Assembly (NCBI RefSeq): GCF_003325455.1
Contig: NZ_CP025198.1
Coordinates: forward strand, 124,001-188,000
From: Acidipropionibacterium virtanenii
GTDB taxonomy: Bacteria > Actinomycetota > Actinomycetes > Propionibacteriales > Propionibacteriaceae
Reading direction: 5' to 3'
DNA length: 64,000 nucleotides
Below, one piece after another: positions 8,513 through 16,633 of the stretch; within the stretch, counting starts at the first letter, position 1, and every line of letters starts with the position of its first letter. The notes beneath the pieces were generated by a model, which saw only the letters and a list, made by a program, of their open reading frames with translations, ran no database searches and was not told the DNA's origin. The translations under genes and the position numbers were made by a program.

Positions 8513-9924
8513 TGAGCACCGACACCCGAGCAGAGGCCCCGGCGATTCTTCCAGCCGATCCGGTCGTCCCCGATCCCGTCCATGCGGATCAGTCGTTCGA
8601 CGGCTCCGAGCTGCTGGCCGAGGGCGGGCTGCTCCGGCTGGCCACCGCCGGATCGGTCGATGACGGCAAGTCCACCCTGGTGGGGCGCCTGCTCTACGAC
8701 TCCAAGTCGATCCTCGCCGACCAGCTCGACGCCGTGGAGCGGGTCAGCCGCGAGCGCGGACTCACCGGCGCCGATCTGGCGCTGCTCACCGACGGCCTGC
8801 GGGCCGAGCGGGAGCAGGGCATCACCGTCGACGTCGCCTACCGCTACTTCGCGACCCCGCGGCGTACCTTCATCCTGGCCGACTGCCCCGGACACGTGCA
8901 GTACACCCGCAACACCGTCACCGGCTCGTCCACCGCCGACGTGCTGGTGGTGCTGGTGGATGCGCGCCACGGGATCCTCGAGCAGACCCGGCGCCATCTG
9001 GCCGTCGGCGCCCTGCTGCGGGTGCCCCACGTCATCGTGGCGATCAACAAGCTCGACCTGGTCAGCTACGACGCCGGCGAGTACCACCGGGTCGCTGCCG
9101 ACGCCCGTCTGGTGGCGCGGCGTCTGGGGATCGCGGACCTCACCACGGTGCCGGTCTCGGCCCTGGTCGGCGACAACATCGTCGAGCGGTCGGCCCGCAC
9201 CCCGTGGTACTCCGGCGGCTCCCTGTTGGAGATCCTGGAGTCCATCGAGCCCGGTCGCGGCGTCGAGGACAGGCCCTTGCGGTTCCCGGTGCAGTACGTG
9301 CTGCGGCCCCAGCAGGCCGCCGCCTCGACCGAGTACACGGAGTACCGGGGCTACGCCGGTCAGATCGGCCAGGGCGTCGTGGCTCCCGGTGACGAGGTGG
9401 TGGTGCTGCCCAGTGGACGGCGCACGACTGTCATCGGCGTCGACACCGCCGACGGATCGCTGGAGCGGGCCGTCGCCCCTCAGTCGGTGGCCCTGAGGCT
9501 GGGCGATGACATCGATATCACCCGGGGAGATCTCATCGCCGCCGTCGACGGCGCTCCCGAGCCGGTCACCGAGATCGACGCCATGGTCGCCTGGCTGGGC
9601 GATCGTCCCCTCCACCCGGGCGACCGGGTCTTCCTCAAGCACGCCACCCGGACCGTCCAGGCGCGCGTCGAGGGGGTGCGCGGGCGCCTGGATCTGGACA
9701 CCGCCGAGCTGGAGGCGGCGTCCTGTCTGGAGCTCAACGACATCGGGCGGGTCAGCATCCGGCTGGCCTCCCCGATCCTGGCCGAGGACTACGCGGAATC
9801 GCGCACCGGTGGGGCATTCCTGCTGGTCGACGCCGCCGCCGGGCTCACCCTGGCGGCCGGCATGATTCGCCCGCCCGAGGCCGAGGCCATCGCACCCGAG
9901 AACGACATCGACTGGCAGATCTGA
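8512..9924 (+). CDS. cysN: Sulfate adenylyltransferase large subunit (GTPase)
   Basis: GTP-hydrolysing partner of CysD; GTP hydrolysis drives APS formation. 470 residues from ATG 8512, which overlaps the cysD stop. The GTPase motifs are all present: P-loop GSVDDGKST (residues 47-55), DCPGH (124-128) and NKLD (179-182); EF-Tu-like beta-barrel domains follow. There is no C-terminal APS kinase extension as in CysNC fusions, fitting the APS-reductase route. A stretch of about 25 residues before the P-loop region is poorly conserved. Confidence 0.95.
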   Translation: MSTDTRAEAPAILPADPVVPDPVHADQSFDGSELLAEGGLLRLATAGSVDDGKSTLVGRLLYDSKSILADQLDAVERVSRERGLTGADLALLTDGLRAEREQGITVDVAYRYFATPRRTFILADCPGHVQYTRNTVTGSSTADVLVVLVDARHGILEQTRRHLAVGALLRVPHVIVAINKLDLVSYDAGEYHRVAADARLVARRLGIADLTTVPVSALVGDNIVERSARTPWYSGGSLLEILESIEPGRGVEDRPLRFPVQYVLRPQQAAASTEYTEYRGYAGQIGQGVVAPGDEVVVLPSGRRTTVIGVDTADGSLERAVAPQSVALRLGDDIDITRGDLIAAVDGAPEPVTEIDAMVAWLGDRPLHPGDRVFLKHATRTVQARVEGVRGRLDLDTAELEAASCLELNDIGRVSIRLASPILAEDYAESRTGGAFLLVDAAAGLTLAAGMIRPPEAEAIAPENDIDWQI

Positions 9925-9937
9925 CGGGAAGAGACCC

Positions 9938-10858
9938 ATGAGAAAACTGATTCTGATCGCCTTCGGCGGTCTACTTGCTCAACTGATCGACGGCTCCCTG
10001 GGCATGGCCTACGGGGTGACCTCCACCACGGTGCTCCTCGCGGGAGGGTTGACGCCGGCGGTGGCCAGCGCCTCGGTCCATCTGGCCGAGGTGGGCACCA
10101 ACCTGGCCTCCGGCATCTCGCACTGGAGACTGAAGAACGTGGACTGGTGGCTGGTGCTGCGCCTGGGCTTGCCAGGGGCCATCGGTTCCTTCCTGGGGGC
10201 CACGGTGCTGTCGAAGCTGTCGACCGAGGCCGCCGCCCCGGCGATGGCCGCGATCCTGGTGGTGCTCGGCCTGTTCATTCTGGGTCGCTTCACCCTGCGT
10301 CCGCCGAAGGTCGCCACGGTGCGCAGGTCCCCGCATGGTGCGAAGTTCCTGGCCCCGCTGGGAGTGATCGGCGGATTCGTGGACGCCACCGGTGGCGGCG
10401 GCTGGGGGCCGGTCTCCACCACTGCGCTGATGAGCGCGGGTCGCACTGCGCCGCGGACCGTCATCGGGTCGGTGGACACTTCGGAGTTCCTGGTCTCCGT
10501 GGCCGCTTCGATCGGCTTCCTGTTCGGGCTGGGCACCGCCGGCGTGAACTTCGGCTACGCCCTGGCTCTGCTGGCCGGCGGCCTGGTCGCGGCGCCGATC
10601 GCCGCCTGGCTGGTGACCCGGATCCCGGCCCAGCTGATGGGCACGCTGGTGGGCGGCATCATCGTGCTCACCAATACTGGGAACCTGCTCAAGGCGGTGG
10701 GAGTGCAGTCCTCGGCCAATCTTCCGGTGCAGCTGGGCATCGGGGTCGTGTGGGCCGCCGCCATCGCAGTGGTGATCGCCCGGCGCCGGCGCGGTGGCGC
10801 GACTCCCGAGCCCGTCGAGGTCAAGGAGGAGGCGACGGCCGGGGTGCTGGCAGACTGA
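9938..10858 (+). CDS. TauE/SafE family permease (sulfur oxyanion transport)
   Basis: 306-residue membrane protein starting 13 bases after cysN with GGAAGAG before the ATG. About eight hydrophobic helices in two repeats of the TauE/SafE fold: the first begins FGGLLAQLIDGSLGMAYG, the second GVIGGFVDATGGGGWGP; both glycine-rich signatures are typical. In actinobacterial cys operons a member of this family (CysZ-like) imports sulfate or exports sulfite. Position as the last cys gene supports a sulfur role; direction of transport cannot be told from sequence. Confidence 0.88.
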   Translation: MRKLILIAFGGLLAQLIDGSLGMAYGVTSTTVLLAGGLTPAVASASVHLAEVGTNLASGISHWRLKNVDWWLVLRLGLPGAIGSFLGATVLSKLSTEAAAPAMAAILVVLGLFILGRFTLRPPKVATVRRSPHGAKFLAPLGVIGGFVDATGGGGWGPVSTTALMSAGRTAPRTVIGSVDTSEFLVSVAASIGFLFGLGTAGVNFGYALALLAGGLVAAPIAAWLVTRIPAQLMGTLVGGIIVLTNTGNLLKAVGVQSSANLPVQLGIGVVWAAAIAVVIARRRRGGATPEPVEVKEEATAGVLAD

Positions 10859-10910
10859 TCCTCCGGAGCCGGGTGTCGGGCCGCCCTTCTCGGGGCTGGC
10901 CTGCCGAGAG

Positions 10911-10952
10911 CGTGTAGGAAATGTGCGCGTCAGCTCGCACATTTCCTACACG
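10911..10952. repeat. Intergenic palindrome, family C copy 1
   Basis: Perfect 17-bp arms (CGTGTAGGAAATGTGCG and complement) around an 8-base loop starting CGTCA, in the convergent spacer after the cys operon. It may also terminate transcripts from both sides. Copies with matching arms and a conserved GTCA loop motif lie at 12563-12614 and 16514-16565. Confidence 0.85.
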
Positions 10953-10988
10953 GTTTCCGCGGTGATGCGGTCCAGGAGGGTCGGGGAC

Positions 10989-11342
10989 TCACGTGGAGTA
11001 GTCCTCGAACTCCCAGTGGCCGATGCGCGAGAGCCTCCCGGCCAGCCCACCCCAGTCCTCGGCGGTCAGAGACTCGATCCTCCGCCGCAGGAACGTGATC
11101 GCCTCGTTCAGGTCCATCGGATCGACGATGAGGTGGTGCCGTCCGATCTGGGGCCCGTCGGTCGAGATGACTTCTGAGAGCCAGGCCGGGGTACAGATCA
11201 GAACGTCGAATGACTCCTCACCGGGCGCGTCGTCGGGGCCGATGATGAACCGGATCCACTGTCCGTCGTGATGCGGGTCTGTCGGTGTGTAGAGGTCGAC
11301 ATCGATGTCGGAGCTGTACACCTCGCGTACGTGAGGTCTCAT
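10989..11342 (-). CDS. Imm8-family immunity protein
   Basis: 117 residues from ATG 11342. The signature of polymorphic-toxin immunity family Imm8 is visible: YSSDIDVDLYTPTDP at the N-terminus, then IIGPDDAPGEESFDVLICTPAWL in the middle and the hallmark C-terminus LSRIGHWEFEDY. Such proteins bind and neutralise a cognate secreted toxin in the cytosol. No toxin is in the window, so it is an orphan. Its ATG overlaps the stop of the upstream gene (ATGA), so the two are translated together. A decayed second copy of its 3' end lies at 12.5 kb. Confidence 0.75.
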   Translation of the reverse strand: MRPHVREVYSSDIDVDLYTPTDPHHDGQWIRFIIGPDDAPGEESFDVLICTPAWLSEVISTDGPQIGRHHLIVDPMDLNEAITFLRRRIESLTAEDWGGLAGRLSRIGHWEFEDYST

Positions 11343-11815
11343 GACGCATCCCTGCCCGTCGTCCTCGTGCCACGGGCGCTCCACATGGTGATCGTCGGCC
11401 CGTAGTCGTCGTTGACCTCTGTGCAGATCGTCCGGCCGGGAAACTGGCCCTGCGCGTGGGTCTTCCAGGTCTGTGCGATGCGCGGGGCCAGGATCTCGAG
11501 CGCCTGGTACTCGGCGTCCTCCTTCGGCTCGAAGACATCCCACAGGTGGACGTGGTTCAGGACATTCTCAATCGCCTCGGTGGCGCCGCCGGTCTCTCGC
11601 CACCACCGCTCGAAGGTGTCCGGGTCGTATATCTCCTTCCGGATCACGCAGTCACGGACGAGCACACATGCGGGGAACATGAGGTCGCTGAACAGCAGGG
11701 CGCTGGTGATGCTCAGGTGGTTCGAGAGGAAGAACGTCGGGTCGTCGATCGGCGGGTCGAAGGCGGTGCTCCAGGAACGGAACTCCGTCAGGTCGTGGAT
11801 GTCGAGGTCATCCAT
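11339..11815 (-). CDS. Unknown acidic protein paired with Imm8
   Basis: 158 residues from ATG 11815, acidic, no signal peptide or membrane segment. It begins MDDLDIHDLTEF and contains ERWWRETGGATEAIENVLNHVHLWD, a Trp-rich central part. I do not recognise a named family. The four-base overlap with the Imm8 gene and cytosolic, acidic character suggest a second immunity-type protein or an Imm8 accessory. A possible GGGAGATGG-type ribosome site precedes the ATG. Confidence 0.6.
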   Translation of the reverse strand: MDDLDIHDLTEFRSWSTAFDPPIDDPTFFLSNHLSITSALLFSDLMFPACVLVRDCVIRKEIYDPDTFERWWRETGGATEAIENVLNHVHLWDVFEPKEDAEYQALEILAPRIAQTWKTHAQGQFPGRTICTEVNDDYGPTITMWSARGTRTTGRDAS

Positions 11816-12024
11816 CTCCCCTCCTCATCGGGACCGCCGCGGCGATGCGGACGAATTCAGATCATACTGTGACAGGGCGAGCTGTACGGGGTCGTGGTGC
11901 GTTCGGTCCTGACGAGGAGGGTCCGAGGATCCCGACCACCTCTTCTGACGACGCGTTGTCCGGCTTCGATCTACCGGGCGCTGTGCCATGACGTATTGTC
12001 CCCGTACCAAGGTGGAGGTCCTTG

Positions 12025-12435
12025 ATGACTGAGTACTGGAAGATCGTTCCGTCCTTGGAACATATCTACCTCGAGGACAGCTGGGTCCTGAAGGTGATGG
12101 CGACCCCCGGTTCCGTGGAATTCCTCACCGAGTTCGTGCTGACTGAGGAGCATCCGGACTATCACCCTCCCAAGTCCGGCGAGCACTACTGCTACGAGAC
12201 CAGGCTGCTGACTTTCTCAGGGTGGGAGGACTTCTCCTGGACGAGAGGATCCGACAGGCCAAACGCGGATCCTGACGGGACCGTTGACTACGGCAACTAC
12301 GACGTATTCGAGATCGAGGGGCGACAGTACTCGATCGTCGGTGGGTTCGGGAAAATCCGGATCGTCGCTGACCCGCCCCGGGTTCTACCTCCGACCCCTG
12401 TCAACGACGCGCCAGAGTCTGCACGACGCGCCTGA
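12025..12435 (+). CDS. Unknown small protein, immunity-like
   Basis: 136 residues from ATG 12025 with GGAGG seven bases upstream; TTG 12022 is an in-frame alternative. The sequence has many aromatics (WKIVPSLEHIYLEDSW, then VLTEEHPDY, then GEHYCYETRLLTFSGWEDFSW and YGNYDVFEI), a pattern seen in stand-alone proteins found among contact-toxin immunity genes; this assignment is inference. The last 11 codons and the TGA lie within the family A palindrome, so the C-terminal tail (PVNDAPESARRA) is repeat-derived and the original end was probably replaced. Confidence 0.6.
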   Translation: MTEYWKIVPSLEHIYLEDSWVLKVMATPGSVEFLTEFVLTEEHPDYHPPKSGEHYCYETRLLTFSGWEDFSWTRGSDRPNADPDGTVDYGNYDVFEIEGRQYSIVGGFGKIRIVADPPRVLPPTPVNDAPESARRA

Positions 12436-12471
12436 AATACCTGGCGCGCCGTGCAGTGTCCGGCGCGTCGT
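12404..12471. repeat. Intergenic palindrome, family A copy 2, overlapping a gene end
   Basis: 21-bp arms (12404-12424 and 12451-12471) match at 17 positions; the inner core GCGCCTGAAATACCTGGCGC is at 12429-12448. The TGA stop of the upstream gene is in this core. Outer arms match copy 1 at 1583, the inner core matches the palindrome at 23117-23182 apart from a few bases. Confidence 0.85.
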
Positions 12472-12481
12472 CGATGAAGGC

Positions 12482-12545
12482 TTCAGGCGGAGTAGACCTC
12501 GAACTCCCAGGTCGCGATACGCGGTAGCCTTTCGGCCGGAAGTTG
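12482..12545 (-). pseudogene. 3' relic of a second Imm8 gene
   Basis: Reading leftwards this translates LPAERLPRIATWEFEVYSA then TGA, closely matching the end of the intact Imm8 protein (LAGRLSRIGHWEFEDYST). At the DNA level about 50 bases align to 10993-11045. The rest of the gene is missing; the relic is squeezed between palindromes of family A and family C. Confidence 0.75.
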
Positions 12546-12562
12546 GACGGTGAGGGACCGTT

Positions 12563-12614
12563 GAGACCGTGTAGGAAATGTGGTCGTCATTTCACCCATT
12601 TCCTACACGCTCTC
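12563..12614. repeat. Intergenic palindrome, family C copy 2
   Basis: Arms 12563-12582 and 12595-12614 (core GTGTAGGAAATG and its complement, extended by GAGA and CTCTC) with a loop containing GTCGTCATTT. It lies in the convergent spacer before the Lrp regulator's stop. Confidence 0.8.
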
Positions 12615-12626
12615 CGAGCGGGGGCG

Positions 12627-13637
12627 TCACGAGCCGGGAACCGGGACCACTGTGCGGGTCGCCCGGCCGTGCTCGTCCAGCAGATGGCCGACGTGCTTGC
12701 GGATCCGCAGCACCGCCGAACGGTCGGCCACCACCGCCGAGGGCAGGATCCCGGTGAGCCGGACCTCGAAGCCGTGGACGTCCTCCAGCCGGGGCAGCCA
12801 CACCGCCAGGATGAGGTTGAAGCGGCTGGAGCACAGCGCCGCCAGCCGCAGTTCGGGCAGTTTCCGCAGTACCGAGCGGGCGGCGTCGATGTGAGCCGCG
12901 GGCAGCTGGATGAAGTACCACGTGTACACCGGCCAGGGGGAGTGCTCCCGGGAGATGTCGGTGCGCAGGTACATCTCGCCGCGCGCCCTCATCGTCGAGA
13001 TCGCGTCGGCCACCCGCTGCGCCGCCAGACCGTGGCGCGCCGCGATCGTGGCGGCCGGCATCCGGCCTTCGATCGCCAGCTCCTTCAGGACCGCAGCGCG
13101 TACCTCCTCGGGCACGTTCGACGCCGCTCGGGGACGGGGCGGCCGGGCCCGCGGTATCCGGGCCACCTCCGACGGGGAGAGGGAGCGCAGCCGCCAGGAC
13201 CGGGCGTCGCTGATGAGCTCGGTCACCATGTGGGTCCGCGATGCCCGCACTCCCGGCAACTGGTCGAACCGCCCCAGCAGATACTCGGTCATCTGCTCGA
13301 TGGAGTCGCAGTAGACCGTCACGAAGAGATCGCGCGCCCCCACGGTGTAGTCGAGGATGAGCACCTCCGGGTCGTGCTCCAGTCGGGTCGCCACCTGCTC
13401 CCGATGGCCTGCGACGCACTCCACCTCGATGAAGGCCAGCCTTCCATGTCTGCCGATCTGAGGGAGCCCGGTGATCCACGCGATGCCGGAATCGCGCATC
13501 GCGATCCAGCGTCGCGACAGCGCCGAGGCGTCCGCGCCCACGATCGGTGCAAGGTCCGACCATGCGGCCCGGGGCTCGATCTGCAACGCATGCAGAAGCC
13601 TCAGATCGATCTCATCGACTTCGTCATCATGCGTCAT
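12627..13637 (-). CDS. Lrp/AsnC-type transcription regulator, duplicated domains
   Basis: 336 residues, twice the usual Lrp length: an N-terminal AsnC helix-turn-helix (VDEIDLRLLHALQIEPRAAWSDLAPIVG...SRRW) followed by a ligand domain, then a second winged-helix-like segment (PEEVRAAVLKELAIEGRMPAATIAARHGL) and a second ligand-type half. Such tandem Lrp proteins often sense the substrate of the adjacent enzyme. It is transcribed away from the M20 amidohydrolase and DUF3100 genes with about 107 bases between, so it probably controls them. The start is ATG 13637. Confidence 0.82.
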   Translation of the reverse strand: MTHDDEVDEIDLRLLHALQIEPRAAWSDLAPIVGADASALSRRWIAMRDSGIAWITGLPQIGRHGRLAFIEVECVAGHREQVATRLEHDPEVLILDYTVGARDLFVTVYCDSIEQMTEYLLGRFDQLPGVRASRTHMVTELISDARSWRLRSLSPSEVARIPRARPPRPRAASNVPEEVRAAVLKELAIEGRMPAATIAARHGLAAQRVADAISTMRARGEMYLRTDISREHSPWPVYTWYFIQLPAAHIDAARSVLRKLPELRLAALCSSRFNLILAVWLPRLEDVHGFEVRLTGILPSAVVADRSAVLRIRKHVGHLLDEHGRATRTVVPVPGS

Positions 13638-13744
13638 GACGCGAGTATGGCCAGGTTTCGTGCGGATTTACAGTTCAGAAACAAGTGGATGGAGAGAATA
13701 GGCCCGAAACCACGCATGTACGTACAACAGAGGAAGAGATCCGC

Positions 13745-14983
13745 ATGGCTCCTGCCGACGTCACTCTCACCGCACCGACCACTCTCGCCGCCGCCCGTCA
13801 GGCCGTCGCCGAGACCATCGCCGGGCAGCGGGAGAAGCTACTGGCCATCAGCCACCAGATCCACGACGATCCCGAGCTGTCCTACGACGAGCACCGCTCG
13901 GCCGCCCTGCTGGCCGACCAATTGCGCGAGGCGGGCTACGACGTCACCCTCGGCTGCTACGGGCTGGAGACCGCCATCGAGGCCGTCATAGGCCAGGGCG
14001 ACCTCACCGCCACGCTGTGCCTGGAGTACGACGCCCTGCCGAAGATCGGCCACGCCTGCGGACACAACATCATCGCCACCGCCGGGCTCGGAGCCGCGAT
14101 CGCCCTGGCGCCGCTGGCCGCCGAGGCCGGGATCCGGGTCAAGGTGCTCGGCACCCCCGCCGAGGAGCACGGCGGCGGCAAGGTCGACATGCTGCGCGCC
14201 GGAGCCTGGGAGGACTCCACCTTCTCCCTGATGGTCCACGGCATGACCACCGGAGACGTCGCCGTCGAGCGCACCGTCTTCACCGCCGTCGAGCGCTTCC
14301 AGGTCGCCTTCCACGGCGTCGCCTCCCACGCCGCCGGAGCCCCCTGGCTGGCCGTCAACGCCGGGGCCGCAGCCACGCTGTCCCTGACGGCGATGGCCCT
14401 GCTGCGCCAGCACATCCCGCACACCGCCAACATCAACGCCTTCATCTCAAACGGCGGCGCCGCCACCAACATCATCCCCGACCTCGCCGAACTCCAGGTG
14501 GAGGTGCGCGCCGCCGACCTCGACGTCCACCGTGACCTCAAGCAGCGCGTCATGAACTGCTTCGAGGGGGCCGCCATCGCCACCGGATGCACCTGGGAGC
14601 AGCACGCCACCGAGAACGGTTACGCCCCCGTCAGGCACGACCCCGACCTGTCGCGGATCTGGGACGCCAACCTGACCGCCCGCGGCCGCACCCTCGACGA
14701 CTCCTACGACCTGGGCGGCGGCTCCACCGACATGGGCAACGTCTCCCAGGTGCTGCCCGGCCTGCACGGCACGGTGGCCCTGACCGGTTGCGAGGCCGCC
14801 CCCCATCAGGTCGCCTTCGAACAGGCCGCGGCCAGCCCCGCCGGGGATGACGCCGTCCTCGACGCCGCCGCCGCACTGGCCTGGACGGTCCTGGACGTCG
14901 CCCACGATCCGGAGCTTCGCGCCGATCTGCTGGCCCGGCAGGCCGCCCGTCCGGCCGGCGCCACCACCGTCGATTCAATCTGA
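13745..14983 (+). CDS. M20-family amidohydrolase (AbgB/aminoacylase-like)
   Basis: Zinc peptidase/amidase of 412 residues, cytosolic, no signal peptide. Metal-site motifs are present: YDALPKIGHACGHN (His-x-Cys-x2-His region), GTPAEEHGGGK with the catalytic Glu pair and the C-terminal GGGSTDMGNVSQVLPG. The lid domain begins around residue 180. Related enzymes cleave p-aminobenzoyl-glutamate or N-acyl amino acids. ATG 13745 is preferred (GAGGAAGAG upstream) to an in-frame ATG at 13685. It is followed by a DUF3100 permease, which suggests uptake and hydrolysis of one amide substrate. Its stop codon falls in the first unit of a 26-bp tandem repeat. Confidence 0.88.
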   Translation: MAPADVTLTAPTTLAAARQAVAETIAGQREKLLAISHQIHDDPELSYDEHRSAALLADQLREAGYDVTLGCYGLETAIEAVIGQGDLTATLCLEYDALPKIGHACGHNIIATAGLGAAIALAPLAAEAGIRVKVLGTPAEEHGGGKVDMLRAGAWEDSTFSLMVHGMTTGDVAVERTVFTAVERFQVAFHGVASHAAGAPWLAVNAGAAATLSLTAMALLRQHIPHTANINAFISNGGAATNIIPDLAELQVEVRAADLDVHRDLKQRVMNCFEGAAIATGCTWEQHATENGYAPVRHDPDLSRIWDANLTARGRTLDDSYDLGGGSTDMGNVSQVLPGLHGTVALTGCEAAPHQVAFEQAAASPAGDDAVLDAAAALAWTVLDVAHDPELRADLLARQAARPAGATTVDSI

Positions 14984-15069
14984 ATCGCATCGGGCACTGC
15001 TCAATCTGAATCGCATCGGGCACTGCTCGATCTGAATCGCATCCGGCACTGCTCGATCCGAGTCGTTCC
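14975..15069. repeat. 26-bp tandem repeat between amidohydrolase and permease
   Basis: Three full units (14975-15000, 15001-15026, 15027-15052) and one partial, diverged unit. The consensus contains ATCTGAATCGCATCGGGCAC; units 1 and 2 are identical and unit 3 differs at two positions. The amidohydrolase TGA (14981) is inside unit 1. Copy number may vary between strains. Confidence 0.9.
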
Positions 15070-15099
15070 CCATTCTCGCCCCGACCCCTGGAGCACCCC

Positions 15100-16443
15100 A
15101 TGGCTGAGATCCTCGAGGCGCCCGAGAGCGCCGAGACGCCCAACCCGGCGTCGACCCCCGAAGTGCTGCGGATGACGCTGCGCTCCCGTCAGCTCTGGAT
15201 CGTCATCGGCTTCACCGTGCTGGTGGCCTCGATCGCCGAACTCATCGGCAAGGTCGTCATCCCCGCCGGTGTGGCCGACATCGTCATCCTCCCGATGGTG
15301 TGGGGCCTCATCATGTCGGGCATCATCTCCTCCCAGAAGTGGAAGCCCCTCGGTCTGGACATCCAGGCGGTGGCCAACACGATGATGACCGTCATGGTGC
15401 TGGTGCTGCTGGCCCATCTGTCGTTCACCATCGGCCCGAACATCATGGTGCTGGCCAAGGCCGGCCCGGCACTGATGCTCCAGGAGATCGGCCATCTGCT
15501 CGGCACGCTGGTCCTCGCGCTGCCTCTGGCGGTGCTGCTGAGGATGGGGCCCGCCACGGTGGGCGCCACCTTCTCCATCGACCGCGAGGGCTCCTTCGCG
15601 ATGGTCTCCGAGAAGTACGGCACGGACTCGCCCCAGTACCGCGGGGTGCTGTCGATGTACGCCTTCGGCACCCTCTTCGGGGCCGTGACGGTCGGCATCA
15701 TCGCCTCTGTGAGCTCCTCGCTCAAGATCTTCGACCCGCTCGCCCTGGCCATGGGGTCGGGTGTGGGATCCGGCTCGATGATGGCCGCGGCCACCGGCGC
15801 CGTGGCCGCCGCCCACCCCGAGGTCGCCAAGGAGGTCACCGCGATGGCGGCCACCTCCAACCTCATCACCACCGTGCTGGGCGTCTACGTCGGCATGTGG
15901 GTGGCGCTGCCGCTGGCCGACAGGCTCTACAAGGCGCTGACCCGCCGCAAGGCGCAGAAGGACACCACATCGGGAGTCAGGATGACCTCCCTCGACGTGC
16001 CCAAGGTCGCGGTGCCGACCTGGCTCACGCTCGCCAGCATCAGCGTCATCGGCATCGTCGTGGCCGTCATCAACACCAGGTCCTTCTCGATGAACTTCGT
16101 GTGGTGCTACGTCATCCTCTCGGTGCTGGTCGGATTCTCGATCCTGGTGTCGAAGCTCACCCACGGCAGGGTCAGCGCGATGCTGCTCACGGTGACCCTC
16201 GGGGCGCTCATCACCACTCCCATCTCGCCGATCGCCGACTTCGTGGTCGACACCACCCAGACCGTGCCCTTCCTGGCGGTCTGCACGCTGGTGCTCACCA
16301 TCGCCGGGCTGAGCCTGGGCAAGGACATCCCGGCCCTCAAGGCCATCGGCTGGAAGATCATCCCGGTGGGCATCGTGGCGATCGCCTCGTCCTACATCTT
16401 CTCGGTGGTCGTCGCCGAATTCGCCCTGGGGATGTGGGGCTGA
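15100..16443 (+). CDS. DUF3100-family multi-pass membrane protein
   Basis: 447 residues, about ten to twelve hydrophobic helices. It begins with a short soluble tail rich in Pro/Glu, then RSRQLWIVIGFTVLVASIAELIGK. Conserved-looking stretches are GPATVGATFSIDREGSFAMV and MGSGVGSGSMMAAATGAVAAAHPE. DUF3100 proteins commonly neighbour M20 amidohydrolases, as here, and are probably their substrate importers; the transported compound is unknown. CTGGAGCACCCC precedes ATG 15100. The upstream 26-bp repeats separate it from the amidohydrolase and may tune its expression. Confidence 0.85.
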   Translation: MAEILEAPESAETPNPASTPEVLRMTLRSRQLWIVIGFTVLVASIAELIGKVVIPAGVADIVILPMVWGLIMSGIISSQKWKPLGLDIQAVANTMMTVMVLVLLAHLSFTIGPNIMVLAKAGPALMLQEIGHLLGTLVLALPLAVLLRMGPATVGATFSIDREGSFAMVSEKYGTDSPQYRGVLSMYAFGTLFGAVTVGIIASVSSSLKIFDPLALAMGSGVGSGSMMAAATGAVAAAHPEVAKEVTAMAATSNLITTVLGVYVGMWVALPLADRLYKALTRRKAQKDTTSGVRMTSLDVPKVAVPTWLTLASISVIGIVVAVINTRSFSMNFVWCYVILSVLVGFSILVSKLTHGRVSAMLLTVTLGALITTPISPIADFVVDTTQTVPFLAVCTLVLTIAGLSLGKDIPALKAIGWKIIPVGIVAIASSYIFSVVVAEFALGMWG

Positions 16444-16513
16444 ACAATGCGGGACCGTCGGGGCGCGGTCCTGGTTGGACCGTCTTCGGAGGCTTCCCGG
16501 CGCCGACTGCTGG

Positions 16514-16565
16514 AGACTGTGCAGAAAGTGGGGGCGTCATTTCCCTCGCTTCCTGCACACTCTCT
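16514..16565. repeat. Intergenic palindrome, family C copy 3 (diverged)
   Basis: Left arm GAGACTGTGCAGAAAGTG and right arm complement GAGAGTGTGCAGGAAGCG, with the loop GCGTCATTT shared with copy 2. Compared with copies 1 and 2, GTGT/ACAC has become GTGC/GCAC, a compensating change on both arms. It lies in a same-strand spacer, so pairing rather than bare sequence seems preserved. Confidence 0.8.
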
Positions 16566-16633
16566 GGGTGGGCCTGGTCGCAGGGCCGCATATCGTGGAG
16601 GGCGACGTCACCCCGACGAGCCAGGAGGTTTCG

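Noticed and set aside
14975-15069. 26-bp tandem repeats as a CRISPR array
   Set aside because: Units are directly adjacent with no spacers and there are no cas genes.
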